Assembly: GCA_002083365.1 (NCBI GenBank)
Contig: LVWS01000033.1
Span: forward strand, 124,001 to 188,000
Direction of reading: 5' to 3'
Source: Nitrospira sp. SG-bin1
GTDB lineage: Bacteria; Nitrospirota; Nitrospiria; Nitrospirales; Nitrospiraceae
Length of the DNA: 64,000 nucleotides
The notes under the pieces were generated by a model that searched no databases, had not been told where the DNA came from, and saw nothing but the letters and a program-made list of their open reading frames with translations. Position 1 is the stretch's first letter, and each line of letters opens with the position of its first letter. The position numbers and the translations under genes were made by a program. Shown piece by piece: positions 1 to 8,330 of this stretch.

Positions 1-1
1 T

Positions 2-100
2 CATTGCAAGGGTTGTCAGATCTGCGTCCAGGAGTGCCCGACTCACGCATTGGTCGCCGAGCGAGAGAAAGAAGGAGAAGCGGCATGGACGGCGAAATGA
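2..100 (+). CDS. 2-oxoacid:ferredoxin oxidoreductase ferredoxin-type subunit (3' end only)
   Basis: Only the last 32 codons are in the window, so the gene begins before base 1. The reading frame shows an iron-sulphur motif C-x2-C-x2-C-x3-C-P (CKGCQICVQECP) near its end, typical of the delta (2[4Fe-4S] ferredoxin) subunit of pyruvate or 2-oxoglutarate:ferredoxin oxidoreductases. Its stop codon lies 13 bases inside the following alpha-subunit gene, so the two are translationally coupled. The subunit would carry electrons from the TPP/FeS core to free ferredoxin in the cytoplasm. The family assignment rests on the motif plus the neighbours. Confidence 0.75.
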   Translation, partial: HCKGCQICVQECPTHALVAEREKEGEAAWTAK

Positions 101-1320
101 TGACCGGTAACCTGGCCGCGGCCTGGGGTGCTCGTCTTGCCGATGTCGACTATATCCCGGCCTTTCCCATCACTCCTCAGACCGAAATCATCGAGGCACT
201 GGCCGCGTGGTGCCAGAGCGGAGAACTGGCAGCGCGGTTGGTGACGATGGATTCCGAGCATTCCATGATGACGGCGGCCGGAGCTGCCGGTGCGACGGGG
301 GCGCGTGTGTTTAGCGCGACATCCAGCCAAGGACTCTTGTACGCATTCGAGCTGCTCTATTCGGTCTCCGGCTGGCGCGTTCCTCTCGTAGTGGTGAACG
401 TCTCGCGGGCGCTGGCCGCTCCTATCACGCTTGAGCCGGATCACAACGACGTATTGGCGGCGCGAGATTCCGGGTTTCTGCAGATCCACGCCGAGACCTG
501 CCAGGAAGTGCTGGACTCGATTCTCATGGCCTATCGGATTGCAGAGGATGAACGGGTCATGCTGCCCGTCATCGTGAATCTGGACGGCTTCTATTTGTCC
601 TTTACCCGCGAGCCGGTGGCTGTGCCGGATCTGGATAAGGTGAAGCAATTTTTGCGGCCCTTCCGTCCCACCCATCTCGGGTTTAAAGCTTCAGCTCCCC
701 ATGCTCTGGGGACGGCGGTGCTCGGCGGTTCGGCCTACAGTTATTTCCGACATCAGATTCATTTGGCATCGATGAACGCCCTGCGTGTCCATGAAGAGGC
801 GGCGGTGGAGTTCGAACGGTTGTTTGGCCGTCGCTATGGTCTCGTGGAGAGGTATCGACTTGATGACGCGGAGGATGTGCTGATCATGACCAATGCGTTC
901 GCGAGCAAGGGCAAGGCGGCAGTGGATGCAGCGAGGAATGAAGGCCGTAAAGTCGGTCTACTCCGGCTGCGCGTGATCCGACCATGGCCGGCCGATGATA
1001 TCCGTCATGCACTGCAAGGCAGGCGGGCTGTCGCAGTTCTGGACCAGAATGTCTCTCCAGGGCAGGGAGGCATCCTCTTTCAGGAAATCGCGGCCTGTCT
1101 CTACCACGAACCGTTACGGCCGCGCGCGCTCTGTTCATTCATCGGCGGTCTCGGTGGAAAGGATATTTCTGACGGTGAGTTTCACGCGATGTTCGAACAG
1201 ACGGCCGAAGCCGGAGTACGCGGCAATGGAATCGGGCCAGTGTTGCTTTACACGGAAGCCGAGCATCGGAACATGTTGGAAATTCAAATGCTGGCGACAG
1301 GACCTCCGATGGGTGGCTGA
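85..1320 (+). CDS. porA: 2-oxoacid:ferredoxin oxidoreductase, alpha subunit
   Basis: This 411-residue protein is the alpha subunit of a TPP-dependent pyruvate/2-oxoglutarate:ferredoxin oxidoreductase, which interconverts a 2-oxoacid plus CoA with acyl-CoA, CO2 and reduced ferredoxin and in reverse serves the reductive TCA cycle. The N-terminal pyrimidine-binding domain shows AFPITPQTEIIE (residues about 26-37) and an E-H-S-M-x-T-A-x-G-A-x-x-x-G segment; domain II with VLIMTNAFASKGK lies in the second half. I chose ATG 85 because AAGGAG sits just upstream and it overlaps the end of the ferredoxin gene; an earlier in-frame ATG at 4 would run through that gene. The specific substrate cannot be told from sequence. 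Confidence 0.88.
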   Translation: MDGEMMTGNLAAAWGARLADVDYIPAFPITPQTEIIEALAAWCQSGELAARLVTMDSEHSMMTAAGAAGATGARVFSATSSQGLLYAFELLYSVSGWRVPLVVVNVSRALAAPITLEPDHNDVLAARDSGFLQIHAETCQEVLDSILMAYRIAEDERVMLPVIVNLDGFYLSFTREPVAVPDLDKVKQFLRPFRPTHLGFKASAPHALGTAVLGGSAYSYFRHQIHLASMNALRVHEEAAVEFERLFGRRYGLVERYRLDDAEDVLIMTNAFASKGKAAVDAARNEGRKVGLLRLRVIRPWPADDIRHALQGRRAVAVLDQNVSPGQGGILFQEIAACLYHEPLRPRALCSFIGGLGGKDISDGEFHAMFEQTAEAGVRGNGIGPVLLYTEAEHRNMLEIQMLATGPPMGG

Positions 1321-1345
1321 GAGTCAATAGTCGGGGCGCATTCAT

Positions 1346-2293
1346 ATGCCATGGCAACGTGAGACATATAAGAAAATTAAACAAATCCCGCGGGAGGAAT
1401 ACGTCTTGGCGGGGACGTCTCTCTGCGCCGGGTGCGGGGGATTAGAGGCGCTGCGGTTGGCCGCAAAAGTGTTGGGTGACAACGTAGTGTACGTGAACGC
1501 AGCCGGCTGCTTTACCATGCTGGCGGCCTATCCCTACACACCGTTTAAAGGTTCCTGGCTCTACGCCACGATGGGGTCAGCGCCGGCCGGCGCGCAAGGT
1601 GTGCGCGACGCGCTTGATATCCTGATCGCTAAGGGGCGGTTGCCGAAAAACGAGGATCTGAAAGCCGTGGTGTTGGGAGGGGATGGGTCGACCTACGACA
1701 TGGCGCTCTCCTCGACATCAGGAGCCATCGAAAGGGGGTTGGACTTCTACTATTTCTGCTACGACAACGAAGCCTACGGCAATACCGGCATGCAGCTGTC
1801 CTCAGCGACGCCATATGGTGCGCGGACGGCGACGTCACCGTGCAGCCTGCAACATCCTACAGGCACGATCCAAGAGAAGAAGGACATCTTCGAAATCTGG
1901 CGAGCGCACAAGCCGCCCTATCTTGCAACCGTCTCGCCCCGCTACCCGTTGGATCTGGAGGAAAAATTCGCTCGTGCGGCCACGTTCACCGGACCGAAAC
2001 TGTTCCTTGCACTGTCCGCTTGTCCCACCGGCTGGCTGTACGACCCGGGTGAGACGCCGGAGGTTGCTAAGCTGGCGGTCGAGACGGGCCTCTGGCCTTT
2101 GAAAGAGTCGATCAACGGGGAGGTTACCCATACCTACTTTCCCAAGCGCAGGCCGGTCGAAGAATACCTCACGCTCCAAGGGCGTTTCCGTCATCTGTTT
2201 GAACCGACCGTACAGAAGAATGCGATCGCGCACATTCAAAACAGAGTGGATGCATACTGGGAACGGGTGAAACAGACAGAACAGAAGGCGTGA
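1346..2293 (+). CDS. porB: 2-oxoacid:ferredoxin oxidoreductase, beta subunit
   Basis: This is the beta (TPP- and FeS-binding) subunit, 315 residues, normal for the family. CAGCGG at residues 27-32 supplies two cysteines that normally ligate the proximal [4Fe-4S] cluster. The TPP/Mg motif starts with GGDGSTYD near residue 111 and ends with NEAYGNTGMQ about 30 residues later. Together with the alpha and ferredoxin subunits it forms the cytoplasmic catalytic core. It starts 25 bases after the alpha stop, so the three genes form one transcription unit. The likely role is reductive TCA cycle carboxylation in an autotroph; this last point is inference from context. Confidence 0.9.
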   Translation: MPWQRETYKKIKQIPREEYVLAGTSLCAGCGGLEALRLAAKVLGDNVVYVNAAGCFTMLAAYPYTPFKGSWLYATMGSAPAGAQGVRDALDILIAKGRLPKNEDLKAVVLGGDGSTYDMALSSTSGAIERGLDFYYFCYDNEAYGNTGMQLSSATPYGARTATSPCSLQHPTGTIQEKKDIFEIWRAHKPPYLATVSPRYPLDLEEKFARAATFTGPKLFLALSACPTGWLYDPGETPEVAKLAVETGLWPLKESINGEVTHTYFPKRRPVEEYLTLQGRFRHLFEPTVQKNAIAHIQNRVDAYWERVKQTEQKA

Positions 2294-2297
2294 CGAC

Positions 2298-2840
2298 TTG
2301 CAAAGATTGATCGTTGGAGGATCGGGAACAGTTCCCGGATTCGTAACATCTCCATTGTGGAAGAGGATTATCCTCCTTGTCAGTGGAGGACTGGTCTGTG
2401 CCACGGTAGCCGTCGGTTGCACCGACGTCGGGCAAGCACAGAGAGCGACGCGACCCAATCCCTATCTCACCCCGGATACGAGGCAGGCTATTCCGTTGTC
2501 ATCATCGGCGGGGAAGGAACATCGGGCCGTGATGCTGCAGCACCTGGAAACGATGCAGGTGATTGTCGGTGCGCTGGTCGAAGAGGACTACGAGTTGGCA
2601 AAAGGGTTGACCGAATCGCATCTCGGCTTCTTCAGGCATCGCCAGGCGCTCGCCTATGGCGAATCAGAAAGCTTTCCTCCGGCTTATCACGACCTGGCCA
2701 TGGCGCATCACGAAGCAGCGGAGGAGTTGGCCGAAACTATTCCCTCCAAGGACTTGAAGAAGATCTTACCGGCGTTCAATAATCTCCTGAAGGCCTGTGT
2801 GGCCTGTCATGTGGAATACAAAGTCGGGGAGGAAGGTTGA
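2298..2840 (+). CDS. c-type cytochrome, membrane-anchored or lipoprotein
   Basis: The protein (180 residues from the TTG at 2298; a later start is possible) has a hydrophobic N-terminal stretch ending in VAVGC, which reads as a lipobox, and one haem-binding CVACH motif almost at the C-terminus (about residues 167-171). A single C-terminal CxxCH after a mostly helical, charged body resembles the cytochrome c-prime layout. It should sit on the periplasmic face of a membrane. It follows the oxidoreductase beta gene by a few bases and precedes a hemerythrin-like gene, suggesting a shared role in redox or oxygen sensing/protection. The partner protein is unknown. Confidence 0.68.
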   Translation: MQRLIVGGSGTVPGFVTSPLWKRIILLVSGGLVCATVAVGCTDVGQAQRATRPNPYLTPDTRQAIPLSSSAGKEHRAVMLQHLETMQVIVGALVEEDYELAKGLTESHLGFFRHRQALAYGESESFPPAYHDLAMAHHEAAEELAETIPSKDLKKILPAFNNLLKACVACHVEYKVGEEG

Positions 2841-2846
2841 TCACGC

Positions 2847-3314
2847 ATGGGAGTAGGCATGAGCGAGGAGAAAACCATCACTGCATACTATGAACGGGAT
2901 CATGATCGGCTTGATGAGCTGTTCAAGGCTTTTCAAACATCGAAACGCTCGGACTTTTCGAAGGCGAAGGAGGCGTTCAAGAAATTCAAGGTTGGCCTTC
3001 AGCGGCATATCGTGTGGGAAGAGGAACTGCTGTTTCCGATGTGGGAAGAGAAAACCGGGATGATCGAGGACGGCCCGACCCCCGTGATGCGATTTGAGCA
3101 TGAACAAATCAAGAAATTGCTCGAATCCATCCATCAAAAGGTGGAACAGCAAAATCTCGACTCCGATCAGGACGAGCAGGCGCTGTTCAATCTCTTGAGC
3201 TCTCATAATCGGAAGGAAGAGCGGGCGCTCTATCCCTCGATCGATAACGTGACCAACGGGGACGAGCGTGCCACCATCTTCAGCAACATGAACAGGATTC
3301 CGGAAGACCGGTAG
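2847..3314 (+). CDS. hemerythrin HHE domain protein
   Basis: A 155-residue cytoplasmic protein with no signal peptide that matches the hemerythrin-like HHE family: H-D-R near residue 19, H-I-x-W-E-E-E, E-H-E-Q and a final H-N-x-K-E-E motif, spaced as expected for a four-helix bundle binding a di-iron centre. Such proteins bind O2 or NO or sense oxygen. It lies directly behind the oxygen-sensitive oxidoreductase, which suggests (inference) protection of the iron-sulphur enzyme. Two starts are possible, ATG 2847 and ATG 2859; the former is given. Confidence 0.85.
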   Translation: MGVGMSEEKTITAYYERDHDRLDELFKAFQTSKRSDFSKAKEAFKKFKVGLQRHIVWEEELLFPMWEEKTGMIEDGPTPVMRFEHEQIKKLLESIHQKVEQQNLDSDQDEQALFNLLSSHNRKEERALYPSIDNVTNGDERATIFSNMNRIPEDR

Positions 3315-3315
3315 A

Positions 3316-3834
3316 ATGCCTGTTGCAGTGATCACTGACGATAATCAACAAGAACGATTAAGCAATGTGAGACACATTCTCTTTCACGTCAGCTTAGGGG
3401 TGCCCACGTGGTTAGGCCTGCTCTTCGCGGGCTGGTTGGGAATGGAGACGGTAACGGTAAGCCATTCCGCTTGGGCTGAGTCCGGTCAGTCAGAACCGAG
3501 CGGCAAATTAAAGGGCAATATATTGAGGGGGCGAGAAATCTTCAACGGAAAAGGCGTGTGTTATTACTGCCATGGCATTGATGGGTATATCGGTAGGCCG
3601 CCTCGACTTGCACCGGACACTGCTGCCCTCATCGCCAAACTGAATCCTCCTCCTTCAGATTTACGAAATTCCGAGGAGCTGCGTTTGAAAACCGACAAGG
3701 AAAGGGCCCGCGCCATCCGAGAAGGCCATCCTGGGACCGGCATGTTCCCCGACACGACGATGACCGATCAAGAGCTTACCGATATGTTGCTCTACCTCGC
3801 GCTCATCCGAAAAGATCCCCACCCGGAGCAGTAG
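3316..3834 (+). CDS. mono-haem cytochrome c, membrane-anchored or secreted
   Basis: 172 residues with an N-terminal hydrophobic segment (about residues 21-45) and one haem motif CYYCH at 82-86. A methionine in GTGMFPD towards the C-terminus could be the sixth haem ligand, as in class I cytochromes c. The protein should be exported and held in the inner membrane or periplasm. It begins two bases after the hemerythrin stop codon and so is the last gene of this redox operon. The electron partner is not visible. Confidence 0.8.
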   Translation: MPVAVITDDNQQERLSNVRHILFHVSLGVPTWLGLLFAGWLGMETVTVSHSAWAESGQSEPSGKLKGNILRGREIFNGKGVCYYCHGIDGYIGRPPRLAPDTAALIAKLNPPPSDLRNSEELRLKTDKERARAIREGHPGTGMFPDTTMTDQELTDMLLYLALIRKDPHPEQ

Positions 3835-3888
3835 GCTCAAAGCTTGGCATGAGGCTATCAATGATTAAGAGTTCTTATTGAGCAAAGA

Positions 3889-4104
3889 ATGATGAGAGCC
3901 CATTACGATTTCTCCAAAATGAAAGGGCGCAAGAATCCGTATATCAAGAGTCAGCCGGTCACGATGAGGCTCGACCGCGATACGGTTACCTATTTCAAAT
4001 CCATCGCGGAAGAAATGGGAATCCCATATCAGAGCCTGATCAATCTTTACCCTCGAGACTGTGCGGTGAACCACCGCAAACTCCACATGAAATGGGCGTC
4101 GTAG
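3889..4104 (+). CDS. CopG/RHH-type antitoxin-like protein, no toxin partner
   Basis: A 71-residue basic protein with the typical layout of ribbon-helix-helix antitoxins (CopG/BrnA-like): a YDFSK start, then VTMRLDRDTVTYFK (beta strand plus helix A), then GIPYQSLINLY (helix B). Members usually repress their own operon and neutralise a BrnT-like toxin. No toxin gene is found on either side, so it is either an orphan or an unrelated regulator. The residue after SLINLY is Pro where a helix-favouring residue is usual, which may weaken the fold. ATG 3889 and ATG 3892 are both possible. Confidence 0.6.
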   Translation: MMRAHYDFSKMKGRKNPYIKSQPVTMRLDRDTVTYFKSIAEEMGIPYQSLINLYPRDCAVNHRKLHMKWAS

Positions 4105-4239
4105 TGCGTGGAACGTGGGACAAATTCAGCTTGGAAATGCTCATCACGCGTGTTGAGTTTGCAGCGTGAGGGGTAAGCGAGTCTAGAATGAAAACGTTAC
4201 CATGCTACATACCATTAACTTATTCGTTGAGGCATAGGG

Positions 4240-4863
4240 ATGCTGCATTCCAGACTGATTGGTTGGTTCTGTAGAAGCATCTTTTGTGTTGGTATTTTCT
4301 TTACTGTCACTGGGTGCATGATCATCAGCTACATGCCGGAAGCGGTTGAACCCACCCCGCCTCCCACCAAAGCGGGAATTGCAGGATTCTTTTTCTATAC
4401 TGGTGCGGTAGGTGATCCAAAAAAAGAACAAAACTCCCTGCCCATAGAATTTAGACTTATCCAAGAGGCTTTAGAGAATAAAGGTGGGTTTGCCGCGGCT
4501 ACCGTTTCGACTCCAGCGTCTCTCAAGGGTATTCATCTGAATGTCTATGAAATAGTGATTGAAGAATCCATAGCTAGCAGGTTCTTTTGCTCATTGTCGC
4601 TTCTAACCCTCACCGCTCTTCCTTGCTATAGCTCCAGAGGAGGATTTCTGGTGCAGTATGATCTGCTGGTGGACAGCGAATTGAAAAAGACCTATCGGTA
4701 CGAGATTAAGGAAAGAAGAGCGCAGTGGATCGCACTCCTTCCGATCATGTGGATGAATGGTTTGATGGTCGATTACCGTCAGGCTTTCCAAGGAACGATC
4801 TACCAATTTCTTCGGGATGCCCAAGCAGATGGACACCTCCACTTACACATGGCTCCCACATAG
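4240..4863 (+). CDS. outer-membrane lipoprotein of unknown function (paralogue 1)
   Basis: 207 residues with a classic lipoprotein signal: basic start, hydrophobic core and lipobox VTGC at about residues 23-26. I do not recognise the family. The protein contains a short hydrophobic patch near the middle (FFCSLSLLTLTALPC) and ends with FLRDAQADGHL, which resembles the C-terminus of the next gene (FVEDARRDGFLR); both also share a YDLLVDSELKKTYRYEI-like segment. The two therefore look like diverged tandem duplicates. No function is proposed. Confidence 0.65.
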   Translation: MLHSRLIGWFCRSIFCVGIFFTVTGCMIISYMPEAVEPTPPPTKAGIAGFFFYTGAVGDPKKEQNSLPIEFRLIQEALENKGGFAAATVSTPASLKGIHLNVYEIVIEESIASRFFCSLSLLTLTALPCYSSRGGFLVQYDLLVDSELKKTYRYEIKERRAQWIALLPIMWMNGLMVDYRQAFQGTIYQFLRDAQADGHLHLHMAPT

Positions 4864-4889
4864 GCGCGATAGTTGTCATTTGAGGATCG

Positions 4890-5546
4890 ATGAAGCTCCA
4901 AGTCTTTCCCCGCGTCAGTCTAGCAATGATCACGATCCTCCTGCTCACAGCCTGTCAGATACAGAACTGGAAAGGGGCTAGCGTTGGGTCTTTTCAGGAC
5001 GCGGCGATCGAAAGACATCCAGAATTAGCCTCGCTTCCTTTGTATATTCCAAAGTATTTGTCTGAGGGGCCTTTGCCATCTGAGCGCTTTCTCTTGCCCT
5101 CACCTCATAAGATCATTGACGCATTGAAGAGCAAGATAAAGACCCAGAATGGGATTGGTATTTTTCAAGTGATGGAGAGTGCTCCCGAAACCGGCATATT
5201 TAGTTCACTGCGGCTTGAGGAATTGGAGGCGTCGGGTTTGAGGAAAGCGTGGGCTGTATTTTCAATCTCAGTCCAGTTGCTAATTCCATTTTATGACGAT
5301 TCGCTGGGATACAATGTGACATATGAACTGTTTATCGATGCCAAGCTTAAGAATCGCTACCAGTATTCGATACGTGGAAAACAACTGGCATGGTTCGCCA
5401 TCGCCCTTGTCGTTCCTTTTAAATCGAGCGACTGGGAGATCATGAATATAGAGTACGGTAGCGTGAGTGACCGCCTTCTAGAGGAATTATTATCGACGTC
5501 CAGGTTGTTTGTGGAGGATGCCCGAAGAGACGGATTTCTTCGCTAG
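4890..5546 (+). CDS. outer-membrane lipoprotein of unknown function (paralogue 2)
   Basis: 218 residues, lipobox LTAC at about residues 19-22, then no recognised domain. The stretch YNVTYELFIDAKLKNRYQYSI and the C-terminal FVEDARRDGF align with equivalent parts of the preceding lipoprotein, showing that the pair arose by duplication. Its last 57 bases overlap, on the opposite strand, the end of the ADP-forming acyl-CoA synthetase gene, a tail-to-tail overlap. Confidence 0.65.
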   Translation: MKLQVFPRVSLAMITILLLTACQIQNWKGASVGSFQDAAIERHPELASLPLYIPKYLSEGPLPSERFLLPSPHKIIDALKSKIKTQNGIGIFQVMESAPETGIFSSLRLEELEASGLRKAWAVFSISVQLLIPFYDDSLGYNVTYELFIDAKLKNRYQYSIRGKQLAWFAIALVVPFKSSDWEIMNIEYGSVSDRLLEELLSTSRLFVEDARRDGFLR

Positions 5547-8330
5547 TAATTTGTCAGTCATATCATTTCTTCCCTCCCCAGAAACCCTGATCCTCGCATC
5601 CACGATTCGACAGCCCTGGCCGGGTGGGAGGGCGAAGATTGGATTCAGATCGAGCTCGCTGATTTCCGGAATTTCTTCGACGAGACGAGAAATCCGCAGC
5701 AGGGTTTCTTCCAGCGCTTCTAGATCGGCCGGTGGATGACCTCGATAGCCGGTCAGCAGCCGATAGCCTTTAATTTCTTGTATCATTTCTGCCGCGTCAC
5801 GGTCGGTGAGCGGCGTGATCCGGAATTGCACATCGCCGAGAATCTCGACGTGAATCCCGCCGAGGCCGAACGCAATCAACGGACCGAATAACGGGTCCTC
5901 AGTCATTCCGATCATGACTTCCACACCACCGGTGACCATCGATTGTATGAGCACGCCTTCCATGGCGTCGAGCTGGTCGGCTTCGGCGAGTTTATTTCTG
6001 ATCAAGTCGAACGCCCTGCGCACCGCCTGTTCGTCGCTGAGGTTCAATTGCACGCCACCAATCTCGGTCTTGTGCACGATCTGATGCGAGGCCAATTTAA
6101 CAGCAACTGGATAGCCGGCTTGATTTGCCAAGGCTACTGCTTCGTCGGCTGTTCTGGCTACTCCCCCAGGCTGAACAGGAAGTTTGATCGTACTCAGGAC
6201 GTTTCGAGTTTCTTCCACCGTCAACCAGCCGGATCCGCGACGCGACAGGGCGTCGGTACAGATATGTCGAACAGCGGAGAGGTCTAGATCGTCGAAGTCG
6301 GGCACCATGCCGGCAGGTTGCTGTCGCCAATCCGAGTACGTTGCCGCTTTGCTGAGCACGAGGGCGGGGGTCTCCGGCAAGTGGTAAGCGGGGATGGTTT
6401 CCGTTGAGGAACGGAATGTGCGATCCCGATTACCTTCTGCCATCCAACCGATGAGTACCGGCTTGGTCTTCGCGCCGGCGTTTCGACCATTCTCGATTCC
6501 TGCCATGATGCCACGAGCGATGTCGGCTGTATCCGTGACGGTCACAGCCGTATAGAGAATGATCAATGCATCGATCTCGCTCGCCGAAAGGAGCGTTTCG
6601 ATTGCCTTGGCATACTGATCCGCAGTCGCCGAAGCGATCAAATCGATGGGATTGCCCAGCGCGGCAGCCATCGGAAGAAAAGAAGCGAGCGTGGCTTTGG
6701 TTTGGGCGGACAGTTCCGGAACGACCATCTCACATTGCTCGCACGCGTCGGTACAGAGCACGGCCGGCCCTCCCGCATTGGTGATTATTCCGACCCGCCG
6801 CCCAGGTGGGAAGGGTTGATTCGAGAGGCCGGCGGCCAAATGCAACAATTCGTCGAGCGATTCTGCGCGAATGACGCCGGCTTGATGAAACAAGGCCTCG
6901 ACGGCCACATCGCTGGCTGCGAGCGCCGCCGTGTGAGAACTGGCCGCTCGCCGTCCCGACTGTGACCGTCCGGCTTTGACCGCAATGATGGGTTTGCGAC
7001 GGCTCACGCGCCGCGCGATGCGAGCGAATTTTCGAGGATTGCCGAAGGACTCCATGTAAAGGAGTATGACATTCGTGGAAGGGTCTTCTTCCCAATATTG
7101 CAACAGATCGTTGGTGGACACATCGGCCTTGTTTCCCACGCTTACAAAGGACGAGATGCCCAAGTGGAACCGGCGCGCGCCGGCAAGGGTCGCAATCCCG
7201 ATGGCGCCGCTTTGGGACGACATGGCGGCACGGCCGCGAGGGGGAAACAGGGTAGTGAAGGTCGCGTTCAACTGGACGTCGGGGTCTGTATTCAAGATAC
7301 CGAAGCAATTGGGACCGATCATGCGCATCCCGTACTGACGGGTCTTGTCAACCAGCTGCCTCTGGAGCGCCGACCCTTCAGCTCCCACTTCGGCAAAGCC
7401 TGCCGTAATCACCACCAACGCCCGGACACCTTTGCCCGCACAGTCATCGACGACGGATAAGACCTGTTGGCGCGGCACCGCGATGATGGCCAGGTCTACT
7501 GACTCAGGAATCGCGTGGACCGATGGATGCACCGGGACGCCAGCGATTTCTAAGGCATGTGGATTGACCGGATAGATGACACCCTGAAATCGATTGATGC
7601 GGAGTGCATCGAGAAGCCGATAGCCGATGCTCAGGGGGTCGCGTGACGCTCCGATTACTGCGACTGATCGTGGGTGGAAAAACGGTTGGAGTGAGGCAGT
7701 TGTAGCGAGCCGTTCTCGGACCTCGGCGCAAGTAACGGTCTTCTCCGTGGGGATCAAGGACAACTCCACTTCCATGTCGTCGCCTTCGTACGCTTCATGG
7801 GACGTAAACCCCGATTCTCGGAAAACTTCGCGCATGGCCAGATTATCGGGATGAGTGACAGCCCACAGGTGAGTAAAATTGTGTCGGATGGCGACCAAGG
7901 CCAGTCGTTCCAGCAGCAGCGTCCCCAGGCCTTTCCCGTGAAACAGGTCGTCTACAGCCATGGCCACTTCTGCCGTGTGACGGTCCTTCGCCCAATAGGA
8001 GCCGGCAGCAATAATGCGTTGCTGCCCCTCCCATGTTCGGGTCACGATCAACGTGAACTGGGAACGGGGATTGGAAGCATCGCACAAGACGGCGACGGCC
8101 TCGGTCGGCGGGATGCTTTCAGAAAAGAACCGGTGACGTCTTGACTCGGGCGACAAGCGGCTGACGAACTCTTGCAGCATTGTTGCATCAGCGGGCTCGG
8201 CCGGTCGGATGGCGGCAGTCGAGCCGTCTCGCATGATGAGCGAGCCAGACTCGCTGTAGTCTGTCTTGAGGGGCGGAATGTAGAGGGGGCGAACTGTTCT
8301 CATCGTCCGTCCGTCTAAAGCGCCAGCCAT
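5490..8330 (-). CDS. GNAT acetyltransferase / ADP-forming acyl-CoA synthetase fusion
   Basis: A 946-residue fusion. Residues about 35-190 are a GNAT domain (acetyl-CoA loop HGKGLGTLLLERL). Then come the CoA-binding domain starting PRSVAVIGASRDPLSIGYR (about 218), the succinyl-CoA-synthetase-like domain with SQSGAIGIATLAG, and a C-terminal ATP-grasp domain with AVKLASHQIVHKTEIGGV. This is the known Pat/Acd-like architecture: reversible acyl-CoA + ADP + Pi to acid + ATP, with the GNAT part possibly acetylating lysines of metabolic enzymes such as the neighbouring AMP-forming synthetase. The start overlaps the upstream gene by 16 bases; a second ATG at 8303 is equally plausible. It is the last gene of the long minus-strand operon. 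Confidence 0.87.
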   Translation of the reverse strand: MAGALDGRTMRTVRPLYIPPLKTDYSESGSLIMRDGSTAAIRPAEPADATMLQEFVSRLSPESRRHRFFSESIPPTEAVAVLCDASNPRSQFTLIVTRTWEGQQRIIAAGSYWAKDRHTAEVAMAVDDLFHGKGLGTLLLERLALVAIRHNFTHLWAVTHPDNLAMREVFRESGFTSHEAYEGDDMEVELSLIPTEKTVTCAEVRERLATTASLQPFFHPRSVAVIGASRDPLSIGYRLLDALRINRFQGVIYPVNPHALEIAGVPVHPSVHAIPESVDLAIIAVPRQQVLSVVDDCAGKGVRALVVITAGFAEVGAEGSALQRQLVDKTRQYGMRMIGPNCFGILNTDPDVQLNATFTTLFPPRGRAAMSSQSGAIGIATLAGARRFHLGISSFVSVGNKADVSTNDLLQYWEEDPSTNVILLYMESFGNPRKFARIARRVSRRKPIIAVKAGRSQSGRRAASSHTAALAASDVAVEALFHQAGVIRAESLDELLHLAAGLSNQPFPPGRRVGIITNAGGPAVLCTDACEQCEMVVPELSAQTKATLASFLPMAAALGNPIDLIASATADQYAKAIETLLSASEIDALIILYTAVTVTDTADIARGIMAGIENGRNAGAKTKPVLIGWMAEGNRDRTFRSSTETIPAYHLPETPALVLSKAATYSDWRQQPAGMVPDFDDLDLSAVRHICTDALSRRGSGWLTVEETRNVLSTIKLPVQPGGVARTADEAVALANQAGYPVAVKLASHQIVHKTEIGGVQLNLSDEQAVRRAFDLIRNKLAEADQLDAMEGVLIQSMVTGGVEVMIGMTEDPLFGPLIAFGLGGIHVEILGDVQFRITPLTDRDAAEMIQEIKGYRLLTGYRGHPPADLEALEETLLRISRLVEEIPEISELDLNPIFALPPGQGCRIVDARIRVSGEGRNDMTDKLLAKKSVSSGILHKQPGRR

